From Prevotella sp. (GTDB taxonomy: Bacteria > Bacteroidota > Bacteroidia > Bacteroidales > Bacteroidaceae), in assembly GCA_017650905.1 (NCBI GenBank), contig JAGCDZ010000046.1:1-64000 (forward strand): a stretch of 64,000 bases of DNA. The letters run 5' to 3'. The notes under the pieces are model-generated. The model was not told the DNA's origin, did no database searches, and saw only the letters and a list, made by a program, of their open reading frames with translations. The position numbers were made by a program, and so were the translations under genes. This document shows, piece after piece, positions 46,011 to 55,494 of this stretch; the first letter of the stretch is position 1, and each line of letters starts with the position of its first letter.

Positions 46011-47399
46011 TTACCTTTTTTCCTTTTCTCTGATATGTTCCTCATACTCCGCCAATTCTCGTTCTCCGATGTGAGCTAGTCCGTAGTGTTCATCGTGCTG
46101 CGAGAAGTCGAGTCCCACCTTTTCACTGTAGGCCGATACACGCATAGGAATGAGGCAGTCGATGAGTTTATATCCCAGCCAACTCATACCGAAGGTGTAG
46201 ACAAATACAATGACGATAGCCAGCAGATGGTAGAGGAAAATCACAAAACCATCCCATGTGCCCGCAATGAGGCCCTCCTGGATGAAGATACCCGTCAGCA
46301 CCGTACCGAAGATACCACCTGTGCCGTGCGTGGGGAACACATCGAGTGCATCGTCAATACGAGAGTGCGAACGCCAATAGACTGCGACGTTGCAGATGAG
46401 TGTGATGACAAAGGCGATGAAGATGCTCTGTCCTACGGTAACGTAGCCTGCCGATGGCGTAATAGCCACCAGACCAACCACGCAACCCACGGCAGCACCC
46501 ATAGCCGATGGTTTACGACCGCGCAGACAATCAAAGAATATCCACGTCATCATAGCTGTTGCCGAAGCTGTATTCGTGTTCAGGAATGCCTTGATGGCCT
46601 GTCCGTCAGCATGAAGCGAAGAGCCTGCATTGAATCCGAACCATCCTAACCACAGCATCGCCGCACCCAGCAGCACAAAGGGAATATTGGCGGGTTCACT
46701 CTTGCGCGTTTCGGCCTTACGTCGACCTAAGAAAATGGCACCTGCAAGGGCTGCAATACCTGAAGAGGCATGCACCACGATACCACCAGCGAAGTCGATG
46801 ACACCCCAACGGCAGAAAAGGCCCTCGGGATGCCATGTCATGTGGGCCAGCGGACAGTAGATGACAAAGAAGAAAAACATCATGAAGAACATGTAGGCCG
46901 AAAAACGGACACGCTCAGCAAACGAGCCAGTAATCAGCGACGGCGTGATGATGGCGAACTTCATCTGGAATAAGGCGAACAAAGCCAGCGGAATTGTCGC
47001 ACCACCCAGTATATTACCTGCAGGCGTGGTATAAACGTCTCCACCCACGCCGTGGAACATCGGGAATGTCAGGGGATTACCAATCACACCACCGATGTCA
47101 TCGCCAAAGCACAGTGAGAAGCCTATGACCACCCAAAGGACTGAAATCAGGCCCATGGCGATAAAGGATTGCAACATGGTTGAGATGACATTTTTCGCTC
47201 CTACCATACCGCCGTAGAAGAACGACAGACCGGGTGTCATCATCAACACGAAAATCGTGGCCGTAATGAGCCACGCCACATCGGCCGCCGAAATCACCGA
47301 CCAGTCACATTCAAAAGTAGGCTCGCCTACCGCCAAACCTGCAACGGCTATCAGTGTCATCGCCGCCATCAAGATTATCCAACGTCTTTTTACCTTCAT
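46011..47399 (-). CDS. amt: Ammonium transporter (second copy)
   Basis: An Amt/Mep-family channel of about 462 residues and eleven helices that brings NH4+/NH3 into the cell. Family signature: DVAWLITATIFVLMMTPGLSFFYGGMVGAKN; the paired pore-His helices are in LAHMTWHPEGLF and FPTHGTGGIFG. The N-terminal 25 residues form a signal-like helix. I use ATG 47399; the longer frame overlaps the promoter. It heads the pyrG-purF-like-carAB-asnB operon. Its upstream region shares a nitrogen-type element with the glnK promoter. Confidence 0.93.
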   Translation of the reverse strand: MKVKRRWIILMAAMTLIAVAGLAVGEPTFECDWSVISAADVAWLITATIFVLMMTPGLSFFYGGMVGAKNVISTMLQSFIAMGLISVLWVVIGFSLCFGDDIGGVIGNPLTFPMFHGVGGDVYTTPAGNILGGATIPLALFALFQMKFAIITPSLITGSFAERVRFSAYMFFMMFFFFVIYCPLAHMTWHPEGLFCRWGVIDFAGGIVVHASSGIAALAGAIFLGRRKAETRKSEPANIPFVLLGAAMLWLGWFGFNAGSSLHADGQAIKAFLNTNTASATAMMTWIFFDCLRGRKPSAMGAAVGCVVGLVAITPSAGYVTVGQSIFIAFVITLICNVAVYWRSHSRIDDALDVFPTHGTGGIFGTVLTGIFIQEGLIAGTWDGFVIFLYHLLAIVIVFVYTFGMSWLGYKLIDCLIPMRVSAYSEKVGLDFSQHDEHYGLAHIGERELAEYEEHIREKEKR

Positions 47400-47447
47400 A
47401 ATCGTTTTACCTTTCTCTATATATACTTCTGTGTTGTTTTCAGGGCG

Positions 47448-47455
47448 CAAAAGTA
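47448..47455 (-). promoter_or_regulatory. Promoter for amt2 operon (no -33 box)
   Basis: TACTTTTG on the minus strand. No TTG at 18-21 nt upstream, which suggests that an activator is needed. Confidence 0.65.
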
Positions 47456-47492
47456 ATACAATTTGCATAAATAGCCACCACTTTACTAACTT

Positions 47493-47506
47493 TTTGATTG
47501 TTAAAA
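47493..47506 (-). promoter_or_regulatory. Candidate nitrogen operator upstream of amt2
   Basis: Plus-strand TTTGATTGTTAAAA begins 45 bp from the start of the -7 box, at the same distance as an identical 14-mer upstream of glnK. A shared CATTTCGTTACAAATCGTCA lies at 47585-47604. Confidence 0.6.
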
Positions 47507-47618
47507 AACAATGCAACTTACAATTTGTAAAGTATTCGCAAAACTTTTCTTTCACTTTGCTAACGCTTTGCAGTAAAAACCTGTCATTTCGTTACAAATC
47601 GTCAAAAGCAACAAAAAT

Positions 47619-47647
47619 CCCCTCTTTTTTAGAAAGGGGAAGAGGGG
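47619..47647 (-). terminator. Terminator of the porin gene
   Basis: On the minus strand, stem CCCCTCTT/AAGAGGGG is followed by ATTTTTG. Confidence 0.7.
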
Positions 47648-47666
47648 GGCACATGCCTAGATAAGA

Positions 47667-48371
47667 TTAAGGCTGCAGTGTGATGCCAAAGACCAGGTAG
47701 GCTTTTTGTGAACAAGGATTGCCGACCACTTGTCCGAAGATCGGTATCGAAAACGAGTCGGTCACCTTGATATCTTTCGTCGCCTTCAGCGCGAGGTTGG
47801 TGACAGCAAAGCCCGTCGTACCATAGAAGTCAGTGGCAAATGGGACGGCACCGGCCGTAGCAGTCCAGTCGACTGAAGCAAGTTTGAATGGGACATTAGC
47901 CTCAACATAACTGCTGTAGGCCCGCTTGCCGTCCTTATTCACACCGTCGTTACCAGCAATGTTCGTGTACCACTGGAGTGAGGCCAGTCCAAAATCGTAG
48001 CCGATAGTGGCTTCGAAGACATGGTTCGTACCATGTGCATCATACATGAAATAACGGTTCTCCGGGTCACCACCAGCGTTAAACCAATAATCCGTGATAC
48101 CAATATTGAATCCACCAACCGTGTAGCCGAGGGAGAGGTCAAACTCCTTTGTGTCAGTAGGATCGGCCAATCCGTAACTACCCCAGGCCGTCAGACTTAA
48201 GCCCTTATATCCGACGCCGAGTGTTGGCTGAACTGCAGTACTTCCCAAATCCTGACCACGCCAAATGTAACTACTAACGATATCTCCACTAATCGTCGTC
48301 TCTATCTCATCCTGTGCAAAGGCGGTCATACTCATAACCATACCCATTGCAAATAAAACAATCTTTTTCAT
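47667..48371 (-). CDS. Putative TorF-like porin in an ammonium operon
   Basis: A 234-residue protein with a signal peptide (…MTAFAQDE) and a small outer-membrane barrel: alternating strands, the phrase VSSYIWRGQD of the TorF/'putative porin' family, and a C-terminal end VFGITLQP. It lies between amt1 (upstream) and the amt2 promoter, and is transcribed with glnK-amt1. A role in letting small nitrogen compounds through the outer membrane is inferred from context only. Confidence 0.75.
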   Translation of the reverse strand: MKKIVLFAMGMVMSMTAFAQDEIETTISGDIVSSYIWRGQDLGSTAVQPTLGVGYKGLSLTAWGSYGLADPTDTKEFDLSLGYTVGGFNIGITDYWFNAGGDPENRYFMYDAHGTNHVFEATIGYDFGLASLQWYTNIAGNDGVNKDGKRAYSSYVEANVPFKLASVDWTATAGAVPFATDFYGTTGFAVTNLALKATKDIKVTDSFSIPIFGQVVGNPCSQKAYLVFGITLQP

Positions 48372-48381
48372 AACTCTTAAT

Positions 48382-48410
48382 TATTCACTATTCAATATTC
48401 ACTTTTCACT
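48382..48410 (-). repeat. AGTGAAT heptamer repeat at the amt1/porin junction
   Basis: In the transcript sense, AGTGAAA, AGTGAAT, ATTGAAT, AGTGAAT fill the 38-bp gap between the amt1 stop and the porin start. Confidence 0.8.
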
Positions 48411-49663
48411 TAGTTATAACATGCCTCACCATGTTCGTAAATGTCGAGACCTTCCTCTTCAACGCGCTTGCCGACACGCAGACCGTGTGCCTTCTTAATG
48501 CCATAGAAGAGTGCAAAACCACAGGCTGCAGCCCAGAGGTCGATGACCAGTATGCCAAAGCACTCAGCTCCGAAGAATCCCCAACCATGACCATAGAACG
48601 CACCGTTCGAAGTAGAGAGCAGACCTGTCATCAGTGTGCCAAGGATACCGCAGACACCATGTACAGACGAAGCACCTACGGGATCATCGATATGCAGTAC
48701 ATGATCGATGAACTCAATAGCGAAGACCAGTACGATACCACACACGAGACCAATGATAATGGCTCCGAAAGGTGATACGAGATCACAACCGGCAGTGATT
48801 CCAACAAGACCTGCCAACACACCGTTGAGCGTCAGAGAGAGTGAGGGTTTGCCATATTTCAGATAGGTGAGGAACATCGTGGCCACACCACCTGCAGCAG
48901 CAGCAAGGTTGGTGGTCAGGAATACATGCGAAATCGCGATGCGGTTCACTTCACCAGAAGCAGCAAGCTGAGAACCAGGGTTGAATCCGAACCATCCCAG
49001 CCAGAGGATAAATACACCTAAGGCAGCCATCGTCAGATTGTGACCAGGAATAGCGCGGCTCTTACCGTCCTTGCCATATTTGCCGATACGGGGTCCGAGA
49101 GCCATGGCGCCAATCAAAGCCAGCACACCACCTACGCTATGAACGATGGCAGAGCCTGCAAAATCGTGGAATACGTCACCAAACGTCGACATCATAAAAC
49201 TGTCGGCTGCATCGTTGCAGAGCCAGCCACCACCCCATGTCCAGTGACCCTCGATGGGATAGATGAACAGTGAGATAACCGCACTGTAAATAAGATACAT
49301 CGAGAATTTCGTGCGCTCGGCCATAGCACCACTCACGATAGTGGCTGAGGTGGCACAGAACACCGTCTCGAAAATTAGGAAGCCCTCAACGGGCAAATCG
49401 CCTTTGTAGAAACTCAGGTCGCCCCAGTTAGGCATGCCGATAAAACCTGCGCCCTCGCTACCAAACATAAAGCCGAAGCCGAGGAAGAAGAACAGCAACG
49501 AGCCGAACATAAAGTCGACAAAGTTCTTCATTAGGATGTTGGCCGTGTTCTTGCCTCGCGTAAAACCTGCCTCACACAGCGCAAAGCCCGGCTGCATCCA
49601 GAAAACCAACATGGCTGCCAATAGCATCCATACAGTATCGAGTGATAATCCAATTTCGTTCAT
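48410..49663 (-). CDS. amt: Ammonium transporter
   Basis: An Amt-family channel of 417 residues with eleven helices. Signature LVFWMQPGFALCEAGFTRGKNTANI near the N-terminus; pore His helices in GGGWLCND and ASSVHGVCGILGTL. It has no N-terminal signal helix, unlike the copy at 46011. It follows the P-II gene glnK by 97 bp, the classic glnK-amt pairing in which uridylylated or ligand-bound GlnK gates the channel. It precedes the porin gene. Confidence 0.95.
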   Translation of the reverse strand: MNEIGLSLDTVWMLLAAMLVFWMQPGFALCEAGFTRGKNTANILMKNFVDFMFGSLLFFFLGFGFMFGSEGAGFIGMPNWGDLSFYKGDLPVEGFLIFETVFCATSATIVSGAMAERTKFSMYLIYSAVISLFIYPIEGHWTWGGGWLCNDAADSFMMSTFGDVFHDFAGSAIVHSVGGVLALIGAMALGPRIGKYGKDGKSRAIPGHNLTMAALGVFILWLGWFGFNPGSQLAASGEVNRIAISHVFLTTNLAAAAGGVATMFLTYLKYGKPSLSLTLNGVLAGLVGITAGCDLVSPFGAIIIGLVCGIVLVFAIEFIDHVLHIDDPVGASSVHGVCGILGTLMTGLLSTSNGAFYGHGWGFFGAECFGILVIDLWAAACGFALFYGIKKAHGLRVGKRVEEEGLDIYEHGEACYN

Positions 49664-49683
49664 AACATTATTATTTTATACAA

Positions 49684-49750
49684 CAGATTTCACTGATTGC
49701 AAGGATTAAAACATTGCATTATATTTCATTTAATCCGCTTAATCCGTTGT
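49684..49750 (-). repeat. 9-bp repeats in the glnK/amt1 spacer
   Basis: Plus strand: CAGATTTCA, CTGATTGCA, AGGATTAAA (49684-49710) and two TTAATCCGC/T units (49730-49747). Period 9. Confidence 0.55.
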
Positions 49751-49760
49751 CGTTAAACTT

Positions 49761-50108
49761 CTATTTCTTGTCTCTTAATACGGTGTCGCCGTGCTCACCT
49801 GTGCGGATACTCCATGTATCTATCATATCGCTCACGAAGATACGGCCATCACCGACCTCCCCCGTGTGTGCCACTTTCAATATCACCTTCACTGTCGGCT
49901 CCACCAGTGGTTCACGACAAACGATGGTCAGTGCTACACGCTCTATCACATCCGTTGAATACTGCACGCCACGATAGATCCTTTCCTGTCGGCTCTGTCC
50001 GATGCCGTGTACGTTATGGTACTCAAACCAGTCGATGTCCGAATTGAGCAAGGCCTCCTTGACCTCCTCAAACTTCGTTTTCCTGATAATTGCTTCAATC
50101 TTTTTCAT
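49761..50108 (-). CDS. glnK: P-II family nitrogen regulator
   Basis: A 115-residue trimeric signal protein that reads 2-oxoglutarate and ATP/ADP and controls the ammonium channel. The T-loop is visible as QERIYRGVQYSTD (about 44-56), with Tyr at the usual modification site region. The C-loop GEVGDGRIFV (about 81-90) matches the family PROSITE pattern. It is first in the glnK-amt1-porin operon. The promoter at 50181 lacks a -33 box and has a shared upstream element. Confidence 0.95.
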   Translation of the reverse strand: MKKIEAIIRKTKFEEVKEALLNSDIDWFEYHNVHGIGQSRQERIYRGVQYSTDVIERVALTIVCREPLVEPTVKVILKVAHTGEVGDGRIFVSDMIDTWSIRTGEHGDTVLRDKK

Positions 50109-50180
50109 ACCTTTTTACCTTATTAATTATTACTAACTCTAAACCCTCTCTTTGGGTTACACTTTGATAATTATCGAGTG

Positions 50181-50188
50181 CAAAATTA
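50181..50188 (-). promoter_or_regulatory. Promoter for the glnK-amt1 operon (no -33 box)
   Basis: TAATTTTG on the minus strand. No TTG at 18-21 nt upstream. Confidence 0.65.
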
Positions 50189-50225
50189 CAACGTTTTGAT
50201 AAATATTCATTCGTTTTTCTTTCAC

Positions 50226-50239
50226 TTTGATTGTTAAAA
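50226..50239 (-). promoter_or_regulatory. Candidate nitrogen operator upstream of glnK
   Basis: TTTGATTGTTAAAA (plus strand) begins 45 bp from the start of the -7 box, identical in sequence and distance to the amt2 copy. Further conserved block CATTTCATTACAAATCGTCA at 50317-50336. Confidence 0.65.
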
Positions 50240-50403
50240 CTTTCACAAACTGACACTTTGTAAACAATTTGAAGCATTTTTATTCCATTTTGTTACACTT
50301 TGTCTCATAACATCTGCATTTCATTACAAATCGTCATATCTGCTAGATTTGTGTGCGTGCACATATTGTTGACATATATCAAAAAGAGTGTCAACAAAAC
50401 AAA

Positions 50404-50436
50404 ACGTCCTGCCATTCTCAGTGAATGGCAGGGCGT
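50404..50436 (-). terminator. Terminator of the ilvD-ilvB-ilvN-thioesterase operon
   Basis: A 14-bp stem (core CCTGCCATTC/GAATGGCAGG) with a 5-nt loop; on the minus strand the T-rich TTTTGTTTTGTT follows. Between this and the glnK element (50240-50400) there is no gene. Confidence 0.85.
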
Positions 50437-50470
50437 TTTTATTTCAGCTATTAGAAGAGTCTTATGAGTA

Positions 50471-51232
50471 TCAAAGAACAAATTGCACTTTGCTGCGGCA
50501 GACCTCTACGGGATCAGATGTCTCATCGGAAGTTTTCATGATACGGATGCAATATTCATTTTTGCCTTCTTGCATTTCCCTATAGAACGAGAGCTTATCA
50601 CCCTGATGAGCCTCAGCCACATAAGCGATTTCAAAGCGGCGGATACGGTGTTCACGATACCAGTCTAAATCCCAGAGGTCGAGCACATGCTCGATATACT
50701 TTACGGAATTGATATGGCCGTTGATGTCGACATCGTTATAATGGGTATCAATGGTTCTGACAAATTCAGCCTCGTCCGTCATCTTCACGCGGCCACCCTT
50801 GTCGATGGGACATTCCTTATCTTTCACAATCCAGTTGTTGATAGCACCATTGTCGATGGCAAAAATATCCGTCGGCTGGCGGCTCTCGGTATCGATCATC
50901 GCCCAGATGCTGCGTCCGTAACCATAGATTTTGCTATCCTCCCCTACTACACGGAAATTACGTGAGGTGAAATAACGCATGGCCGACTCCACCCAGGTCT
51001 CCACATTAAACCTGGTATACATCAGCGGCATCTCATCCATCTCGATGGCGAGGCGCGAGAGCACCCACGAACGGTTAATGGTGAGTAGATACTTCATGCC
51101 GAAACCACGGTCAGTGGAATGAAAATCGGCAGCGTTGAGCATGTGGTTGCCCAAATGTCCCATAAAGAGCCGCTGCGAGAAGTCGCAGTGGAAAGGCTCT
51201 GATATAAAAGGATAGATACCTACTTTATCCAT
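50471..51232 (-). CDS. Acyl-ACP thioesterase
   Basis: A 253-residue double-hotdog protein of the FatA/B-like acyl-[ACP] thioesterase family. It releases fatty acids from acyl-carrier protein. N-terminal PFISEPFHCDF and the DVDINGHINSVKYIEHVLD block with the catalytic Asn/His (about 173-192) are typical. It overlaps ilvN by 8 bp at the end of the ilv operon. Why a thioesterase lies with branched-chain amino-acid genes is not known; branched-chain starter supply for lipids would be one inference. Confidence 0.88.
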   Translation of the reverse strand: MDKVGIYPFISEPFHCDFSQRLFMGHLGNHMLNAADFHSTDRGFGMKYLLTINRSWVLSRLAIEMDEMPLMYTRFNVETWVESAMRYFTSRNFRVVGEDSKIYGYGRSIWAMIDTESRQPTDIFAIDNGAINNWIVKDKECPIDKGGRVKMTDEAEFVRTIDTHYNDVDINGHINSVKYIEHVLDLWDLDWYREHRIRRFEIAYVAEAHQGDKLSFYREMQEGKNEYCIRIMKTSDETSDPVEVCRSKVQFVL

Positions 51233-51767
51233 TCTCTCTCTCTTCCAAGAACGCGCTCACCTGTTCCTGCATGCCTCGGGTGACGGCAATACGACCAGAA
51301 CGGGTATACTGCAACACACAACCAAAGGCATCAAGCGCACGATATAGTGAAATAATATCCTCTGTGACACCATACTTCATCACGATGGTATAGGTTGGAT
51401 TCACCTCTATCATATGGGCATCGAAACGACGGATGGTGCGTGAGATCTCAGGATTCTCCATCACCATCGGCGTAGCGAGCTTATAAAGACCTGACTCCCG
51501 GATAAACAACTGATCATCCGTAAAATAATTGGCCTTTACCACGTCGATTTTCTTCTCTATCTGACGGGCGATCTTGATGATCTGATCCTCATCGCTCCAG
51601 GCTGTAATCGTGTACTTATGAACCCCTGGGATACTGGAGGCCGACACATTTAGGCTCTCAATATTCACTTGACGACGCGTAAAAACAGCCGTCACCTGAT
51701 TCAGGATACCAGCTACGTTTTCAGAGTATACAAGCAGCGTATATAGTTTCTTCTTATTCTCTTCCAT
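51225..51767 (-). CDS. ilvN: Acetolactate synthase regulatory (small) subunit
   Basis: A 180-residue subunit with an ACT domain at the N-terminus (about 10-80: LYTLLVYSENVAGILNQVTAVFTRR) that mediates valine feedback on IlvB. It follows ilvB by 11 bp and overlaps the thioesterase gene by 8 bp. Confidence 0.93.
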   Translation of the reverse strand: MEENKKKLYTLLVYSENVAGILNQVTAVFTRRQVNIESLNVSASSIPGVHKYTITAWSDEDQIIKIARQIEKKIDVVKANYFTDDQLFIRESGLYKLATPMVMENPEISRTIRRFDAHMIEVNPTYTIVMKYGVTEDIISLYRALDAFGCVLQYTRSGRIAVTRGMQEQVSAFLEERENG

Positions 51768-51778
51768 TCTCTTACCTC

Positions 51779-53485
51779 TTATATCTCCAACATCATTTGA
51801 TCAACATTCATACCCGGAGGAGTCATCGGCAGTACGTTGTCCTCTTCCTTGATGGCACATTCAAGAATAAACGGACCGTCTGTCTTCAACATTTGCTCAA
51901 CGGCAGTAGCCAGATCCTTACGCTCAGTCAAAGCCAAATATGGAATGCCATAGCCCTTTGCAATCATAGAGTAGTCGGGATTCATCATCTTGGTAAACGA
52001 CTTACGTCGCAACCAGAACATATCCTGCCACTGACGCACATTGCCAAGATAGTGGTTGTTCATCACAATCATTTTCACCGGAGCCTTCTGTTCCATAATG
52101 GTACCAAGTTCCTCGATACACATCTGGAAGCCGCCGTCGCCCATGAAACAACAGACGGTGCGATCGGGTGCTGCAAAGGTTGCCCCAATAGCGGCAGGCA
52201 TGCCATAACCCATTGTGCCAAGACCACCACTGGTACAGATACTACGCTTATGGTGATACTTGAAGTAACGAGTTGCAAACAACTGGTTCTGACCTACATC
52301 CGTCACAAGCACGGCATCATCTGGTGTTTGTTCTGCCACCACATTCACTACCTCGCCCATCAACAACGGACCCTCCTTGGGATGGATGGCAGGTTCAATC
52401 ACCTTCTCACGTTCCATCCGATCGAGCGGCTTGAACGAATCACGCCACTCCTGATGATTATTCTTATGAAGCAAAGCAGTGATAGCCGGGAGCGACTCTT
52501 TACAGTCAGCCACCACAGCCACATCAGTCTTTACATTTTTATCTATCTCACTGCGGTCAATATCGAGATGGATGACCTTTGCCTGCTTGGCATAGGTCTT
52601 CAGATTGCCTGTCACACGATCACTGAATCGCATGCCGATAGCAATCAGCACGTCACATTCCTGCTCCTTGAGATTGACGGCATAATTACCATGCATACCA
52701 AGCATGCCTACGTTGAGTGGATGATTTGAGGGAAGGGCGGACAGACCAAGCATTGTACGACCTGCAGGAATACCTGCTTTTTCCAAGAATCGAATCAATT
52801 CGCTTTGTGCATTGCCAAGTTCCACACCTTGTCCCACAAGTGCCAAGGGTTTCTTGGCATTGTTGATGAGTTCTGCAGCCTGACGCACAGCCTCAGCATC
52901 GAGTTTCGGATAGGGCACATAGGAACGCACGAAATTAACCTTGCTCGGCTCCCAGTCGATCTCCTCAACCTGAGCATTCTTGGCAAAGTCAAGCACCACA
53001 GGACCTGGGCGACCTGTGCGGGCAATGTAGAATGCACGACTTACAGCCCACGCCACATCTTCTGCATGACGGATCTGATAACTCCACTTTGTGATTGGCT
53101 GCGACACACCCACAAGGTCTACCTCCTGAAATGCATCAGTACCAAGGGCACCAATGGCCACCTGACCGGCAATAACTACAATCGGTGTGGAGTCGAGCAT
53201 GGCATCGGCCACACCTGTCAGTGTATTGGTTACACCAGGACCACTGGTCACCAAAGCGACGCCCACCTCACCCGAGACACGGGCATAACCCTCAGCAGCA
53301 TGGGTGGCTCCCTGTTCGTGGCGCACCAAGATATGGTCGAAACATTTCTTCTCACCGCGCGTGTAGTCGAAAAGTGCGTCATAAACAGGCATAATACTGC
53401 CACCAGGGTAACCGAAGATGGTCTTCACTCCTTCTGCCTGCAACGCCCTCATCAACGCCTTTGATCCTGTAATTCTATCTCTCAT
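51779..53485 (-). CDS. ilvB: Acetolactate synthase catalytic (large) subunit
   Basis: First common step of valine/leucine/isoleucine synthesis. The 568-residue TPP enzyme has the N-terminal Glu region (FGYPGGSIMPVYDAL, EQGATHAAEGYAR), and the TPP motif GDGGFQMCIEELGTIMEQ…NN at about 430-460. It lies between ilvD and ilvN. Confidence 0.95.
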   Translation of the reverse strand: MRDRITGSKALMRALQAEGVKTIFGYPGGSIMPVYDALFDYTRGEKKCFDHILVRHEQGATHAAEGYARVSGEVGVALVTSGPGVTNTLTGVADAMLDSTPIVVIAGQVAIGALGTDAFQEVDLVGVSQPITKWSYQIRHAEDVAWAVSRAFYIARTGRPGPVVLDFAKNAQVEEIDWEPSKVNFVRSYVPYPKLDAEAVRQAAELINNAKKPLALVGQGVELGNAQSELIRFLEKAGIPAGRTMLGLSALPSNHPLNVGMLGMHGNYAVNLKEQECDVLIAIGMRFSDRVTGNLKTYAKQAKVIHLDIDRSEIDKNVKTDVAVVADCKESLPAITALLHKNNHQEWRDSFKPLDRMEREKVIEPAIHPKEGPLLMGEVVNVVAEQTPDDAVLVTDVGQNQLFATRYFKYHHKRSICTSGGLGTMGYGMPAAIGATFAAPDRTVCCFMGDGGFQMCIEELGTIMEQKAPVKMIVMNNHYLGNVRQWQDMFWLRRKSFTKMMNPDYSMIAKGYGIPYLALTERKDLATAVEQMLKTDGPFILECAIKEEDNVLPMTPPGMNVDQMMLEI

Positions 53486-53497
53486 AGTCTTTGTTTT

Positions 53498-53530
53498 CTA
53501 GATTGACCAGTCTTACTAGTTTGACTAGTC
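53498..53530 (-). repeat. 9-bp repeat at the ilvD stop
   Basis: On the minus strand GACTAGTCA, AACTAGTAA, GACTGGTCA, ATCTAGAAA: the ilvD stop TAG is within the first unit. Confidence 0.7.
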
Positions 53531-55327
53531 TATGATTCTAATTCCGCCTTTGTCGGCTGAAGAAACACTCTGAGCATAAGCGCGCAAAGCCTTCGAGACT
53601 ATGCGGTTGCGCTTCAGCGGCTGCTGGGGACGTGCCGCTAGCTCCTCATCGGAGAGCTTCACATTAATGCTTCGCGTGGGGATGTCGATGACGATGATGT
53701 CACCATCCTTGATCTTGCCGATATTACCACCATTGGCAGCCTCGGGCGAGATATGGCCGATGCTCAAACCTGATGTTCCACCTGAGAAGCGACCGTCGGT
53801 AATCAGCGCACATTCCTTACCCAAATGCATCGACTTGATATAGCTCGTAGGATAGAGCATCTCCTGCATTCCAGGACCACCCTTCGGCCCCTCGTGGGTA
53901 ATCACCACGCAGTCGCCACTCTTCACCTTACCACCAAGGATTCCCTCACAGGCATCTTCCTGAGAGTCGAAAACCACAGCCGGACCTTCGAAATGCCAGA
54001 GGCTCTCGTCAACACCAGCGGTCTTCACCACACAGCCGTCCTGGGCGATATTGCCAAAGAGAACAGCCAATCCACCATCCTTTGTATATGCATGCTGCAG
54101 GTCGCGGATGCAACCCTCGGAACGGTCGATATCGAGTGTACCCCACTCTTCTGACTGTGAGCCCATCTTCGTCGAGAAACGGTTACCAGGAGCCGTCTGA
54201 TAGATACGGTCCGCCTCGGCATCAGTAGCACCATCTACAATACTATATTTCTTTAGAGCCTCGGCCAACGTCATACCATCCACACGAATCGCAGAGCCAT
54301 CCACAAGACCACCCTTGTTCAATTCATTCAGGATACCCAGGATTCCACCAGCACGGCCGCACTCCTGAACACTGTATTTCTGCGTGTTGGGAGCCAGTTT
54401 ACAAAGGCAAGGCACCTTGCGGCTCAGCGCATCGATATCTTTCATCGTAAAGTCCGTTCCTGCCTCCTGAGCCACAGCCAACAGATGGAGCACGGTATTC
54501 GTACTTCCACCCATCGCAATATCGAGTGCCATTGCGTTCATGAAAGCCTTACGGGTGGCGATGCTGCGAGGCAATACGCTCTCGTCGCCGTCTTCATAAT
54601 AAGCGAAGGCATTCTTCACCACCTGACGGGCAGCAGCCTTGAAAAGTTCGATACGATTGGTATGGGTAGCCAGGATGGTACCATTACCTGGCAGACTCAA
54701 TCCGATGGCTTCTGTTAAAGAGTTCATCGAGTTGGCCGTGAACATTCCTGAACATGAACCGCAGCCAGGACAAGCACATTCTTCTATCTCCTTAATTTCT
54801 TCATCAGTGACAGAAGGATCGGCACCCTTCACCATCGCCGTAATCAAGTCGGCATTCTCGCCACGCCAACGACCTGCTTCCATCGGACCACCGCTGCAGA
54901 ACACCGTAGGGATGTTCAGTCGCATCGACGCCATCAGCATGCCTGGCGTCACTTTGTCGCAGTTCGAGATGCAGATCATGGCGTCGGCCTTGTGGGCATT
55001 CACCATATATTCCACACTATCTGCGATGATGTCGCGTGAGGGCAGCGAATAGAGCATACCGTCATGACCCATGGCGATACCATCGTCGATAGCAATGGTA
55101 TTGAACTCTGCAGCAAAACAGCCCATTTTCTCGATTTCGGCCTTCACAATCTGTCCAATCTCGTGCAGATGCGTATGACCTGGCACAAACTGGGTAAAGG
55201 AGTTCACGATGGCGATGATAGGTTTACCGAAATGCTCATGTTTCATACCCGTTGCCACCCATAACGCACGAGCACCTGCCATACGACGACCCTCTGTGCA
55301 GACAGCACTCCTCAACTGATGTTTCAT
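53525..55327 (-). CDS. ilvD: Dihydroxy-acid dehydratase
   Basis: Third step of valine/isoleucine synthesis; removes water from dihydroxy acids with an Fe-S cluster. The 600-residue protein has cluster cysteines in [11 protein letters not shown] and [18 protein letters not shown] longer reading frame extends upstream, but the ATG at 55327 ([20 protein letters not shown]) is the usual start and lies downstream of the promoter. It is first in the ilv operon. Confidence 0.95.
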   Translation of the reverse strand: MKHQLRSAVCTEGRRMAGARALWVATGMKHEHFGKPIIAIVNSFTQFVPGHTHLHEIGQIVKAEIEKMGCFAAEFNTIAIDDGIAMGHDGMLYSLPSRDIIADSVEYMVNAHKADAMICISNCDKVTPGMLMASMRLNIPTVFCSGGPMEAGRWRGENADLITAMVKGADPSVTDEEIKEIEECACPGCGSCSGMFTANSMNSLTEAIGLSLPGNGTILATHTNRIELFKAAARQVVKNAFAYYEDGDESVLPRSIATRKAFMNAMALDIAMGGSTNTVLHLLAVAQEAGTDFTMKDIDALSRKVPCLCKLAPNTQKYSVQECGRAGGILGILNELNKGGLVDGSAIRVDGMTLAEALKKYSIVDGATDAEADRIYQTAPGNRFSTKMGSQSEEWGTLDIDRSEGCIRDLQHAYTKDGGLAVLFGNIAQDGCVVKTAGVDESLWHFEGPAVVFDSQEDACEGILGGKVKSGDCVVITHEGPKGGPGMQEMLYPTSYIKSMHLGKECALITDGRFSGGTSGLSIGHISPEAANGGNIGKIKDGDIIVIDIPTRSINVKLSDEELAARPQQPLKRNRIVSKALRAYAQSVSSADKGGIRIID

Positions 55328-55360
55328 ATCCTTATTTAGTTTAATTTCGAAATTATTGCG

Positions 55361-55368
55361 CAAAATTA
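55361..55368 (-). promoter_or_regulatory. Promoter for ilvD operon
   Basis: TAATTTTG with TTG 20 nt upstream (55389-55391). Confidence 0.7.
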
Positions 55369-55437
55369 CACTAAATCTCCCAAACAGCCAACATTTTCGC
55401 AAAAAAAACGCCAAAATGCCACTTATTTGATAAAATT

Positions 55438-55467
55438 GGGGCTCGATACTTCACAGTGTCGAGCCCC
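55438..55467 (-). terminator. Terminator of glnN operon
   Basis: Stem GGGGCTCGA/TCGAGCCCC; AATTTTATC follows on the minus strand. Confidence 0.75.
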
Positions 55468-55494
55468 TCGCAAACTTCAAACAACCAAAAAAGG

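Noticed and set aside
47667..47667. A cytochrome or TonB-dependent role for the 47667 porin
   Set aside because: No CxxCH, plug domain or TonB box is present.
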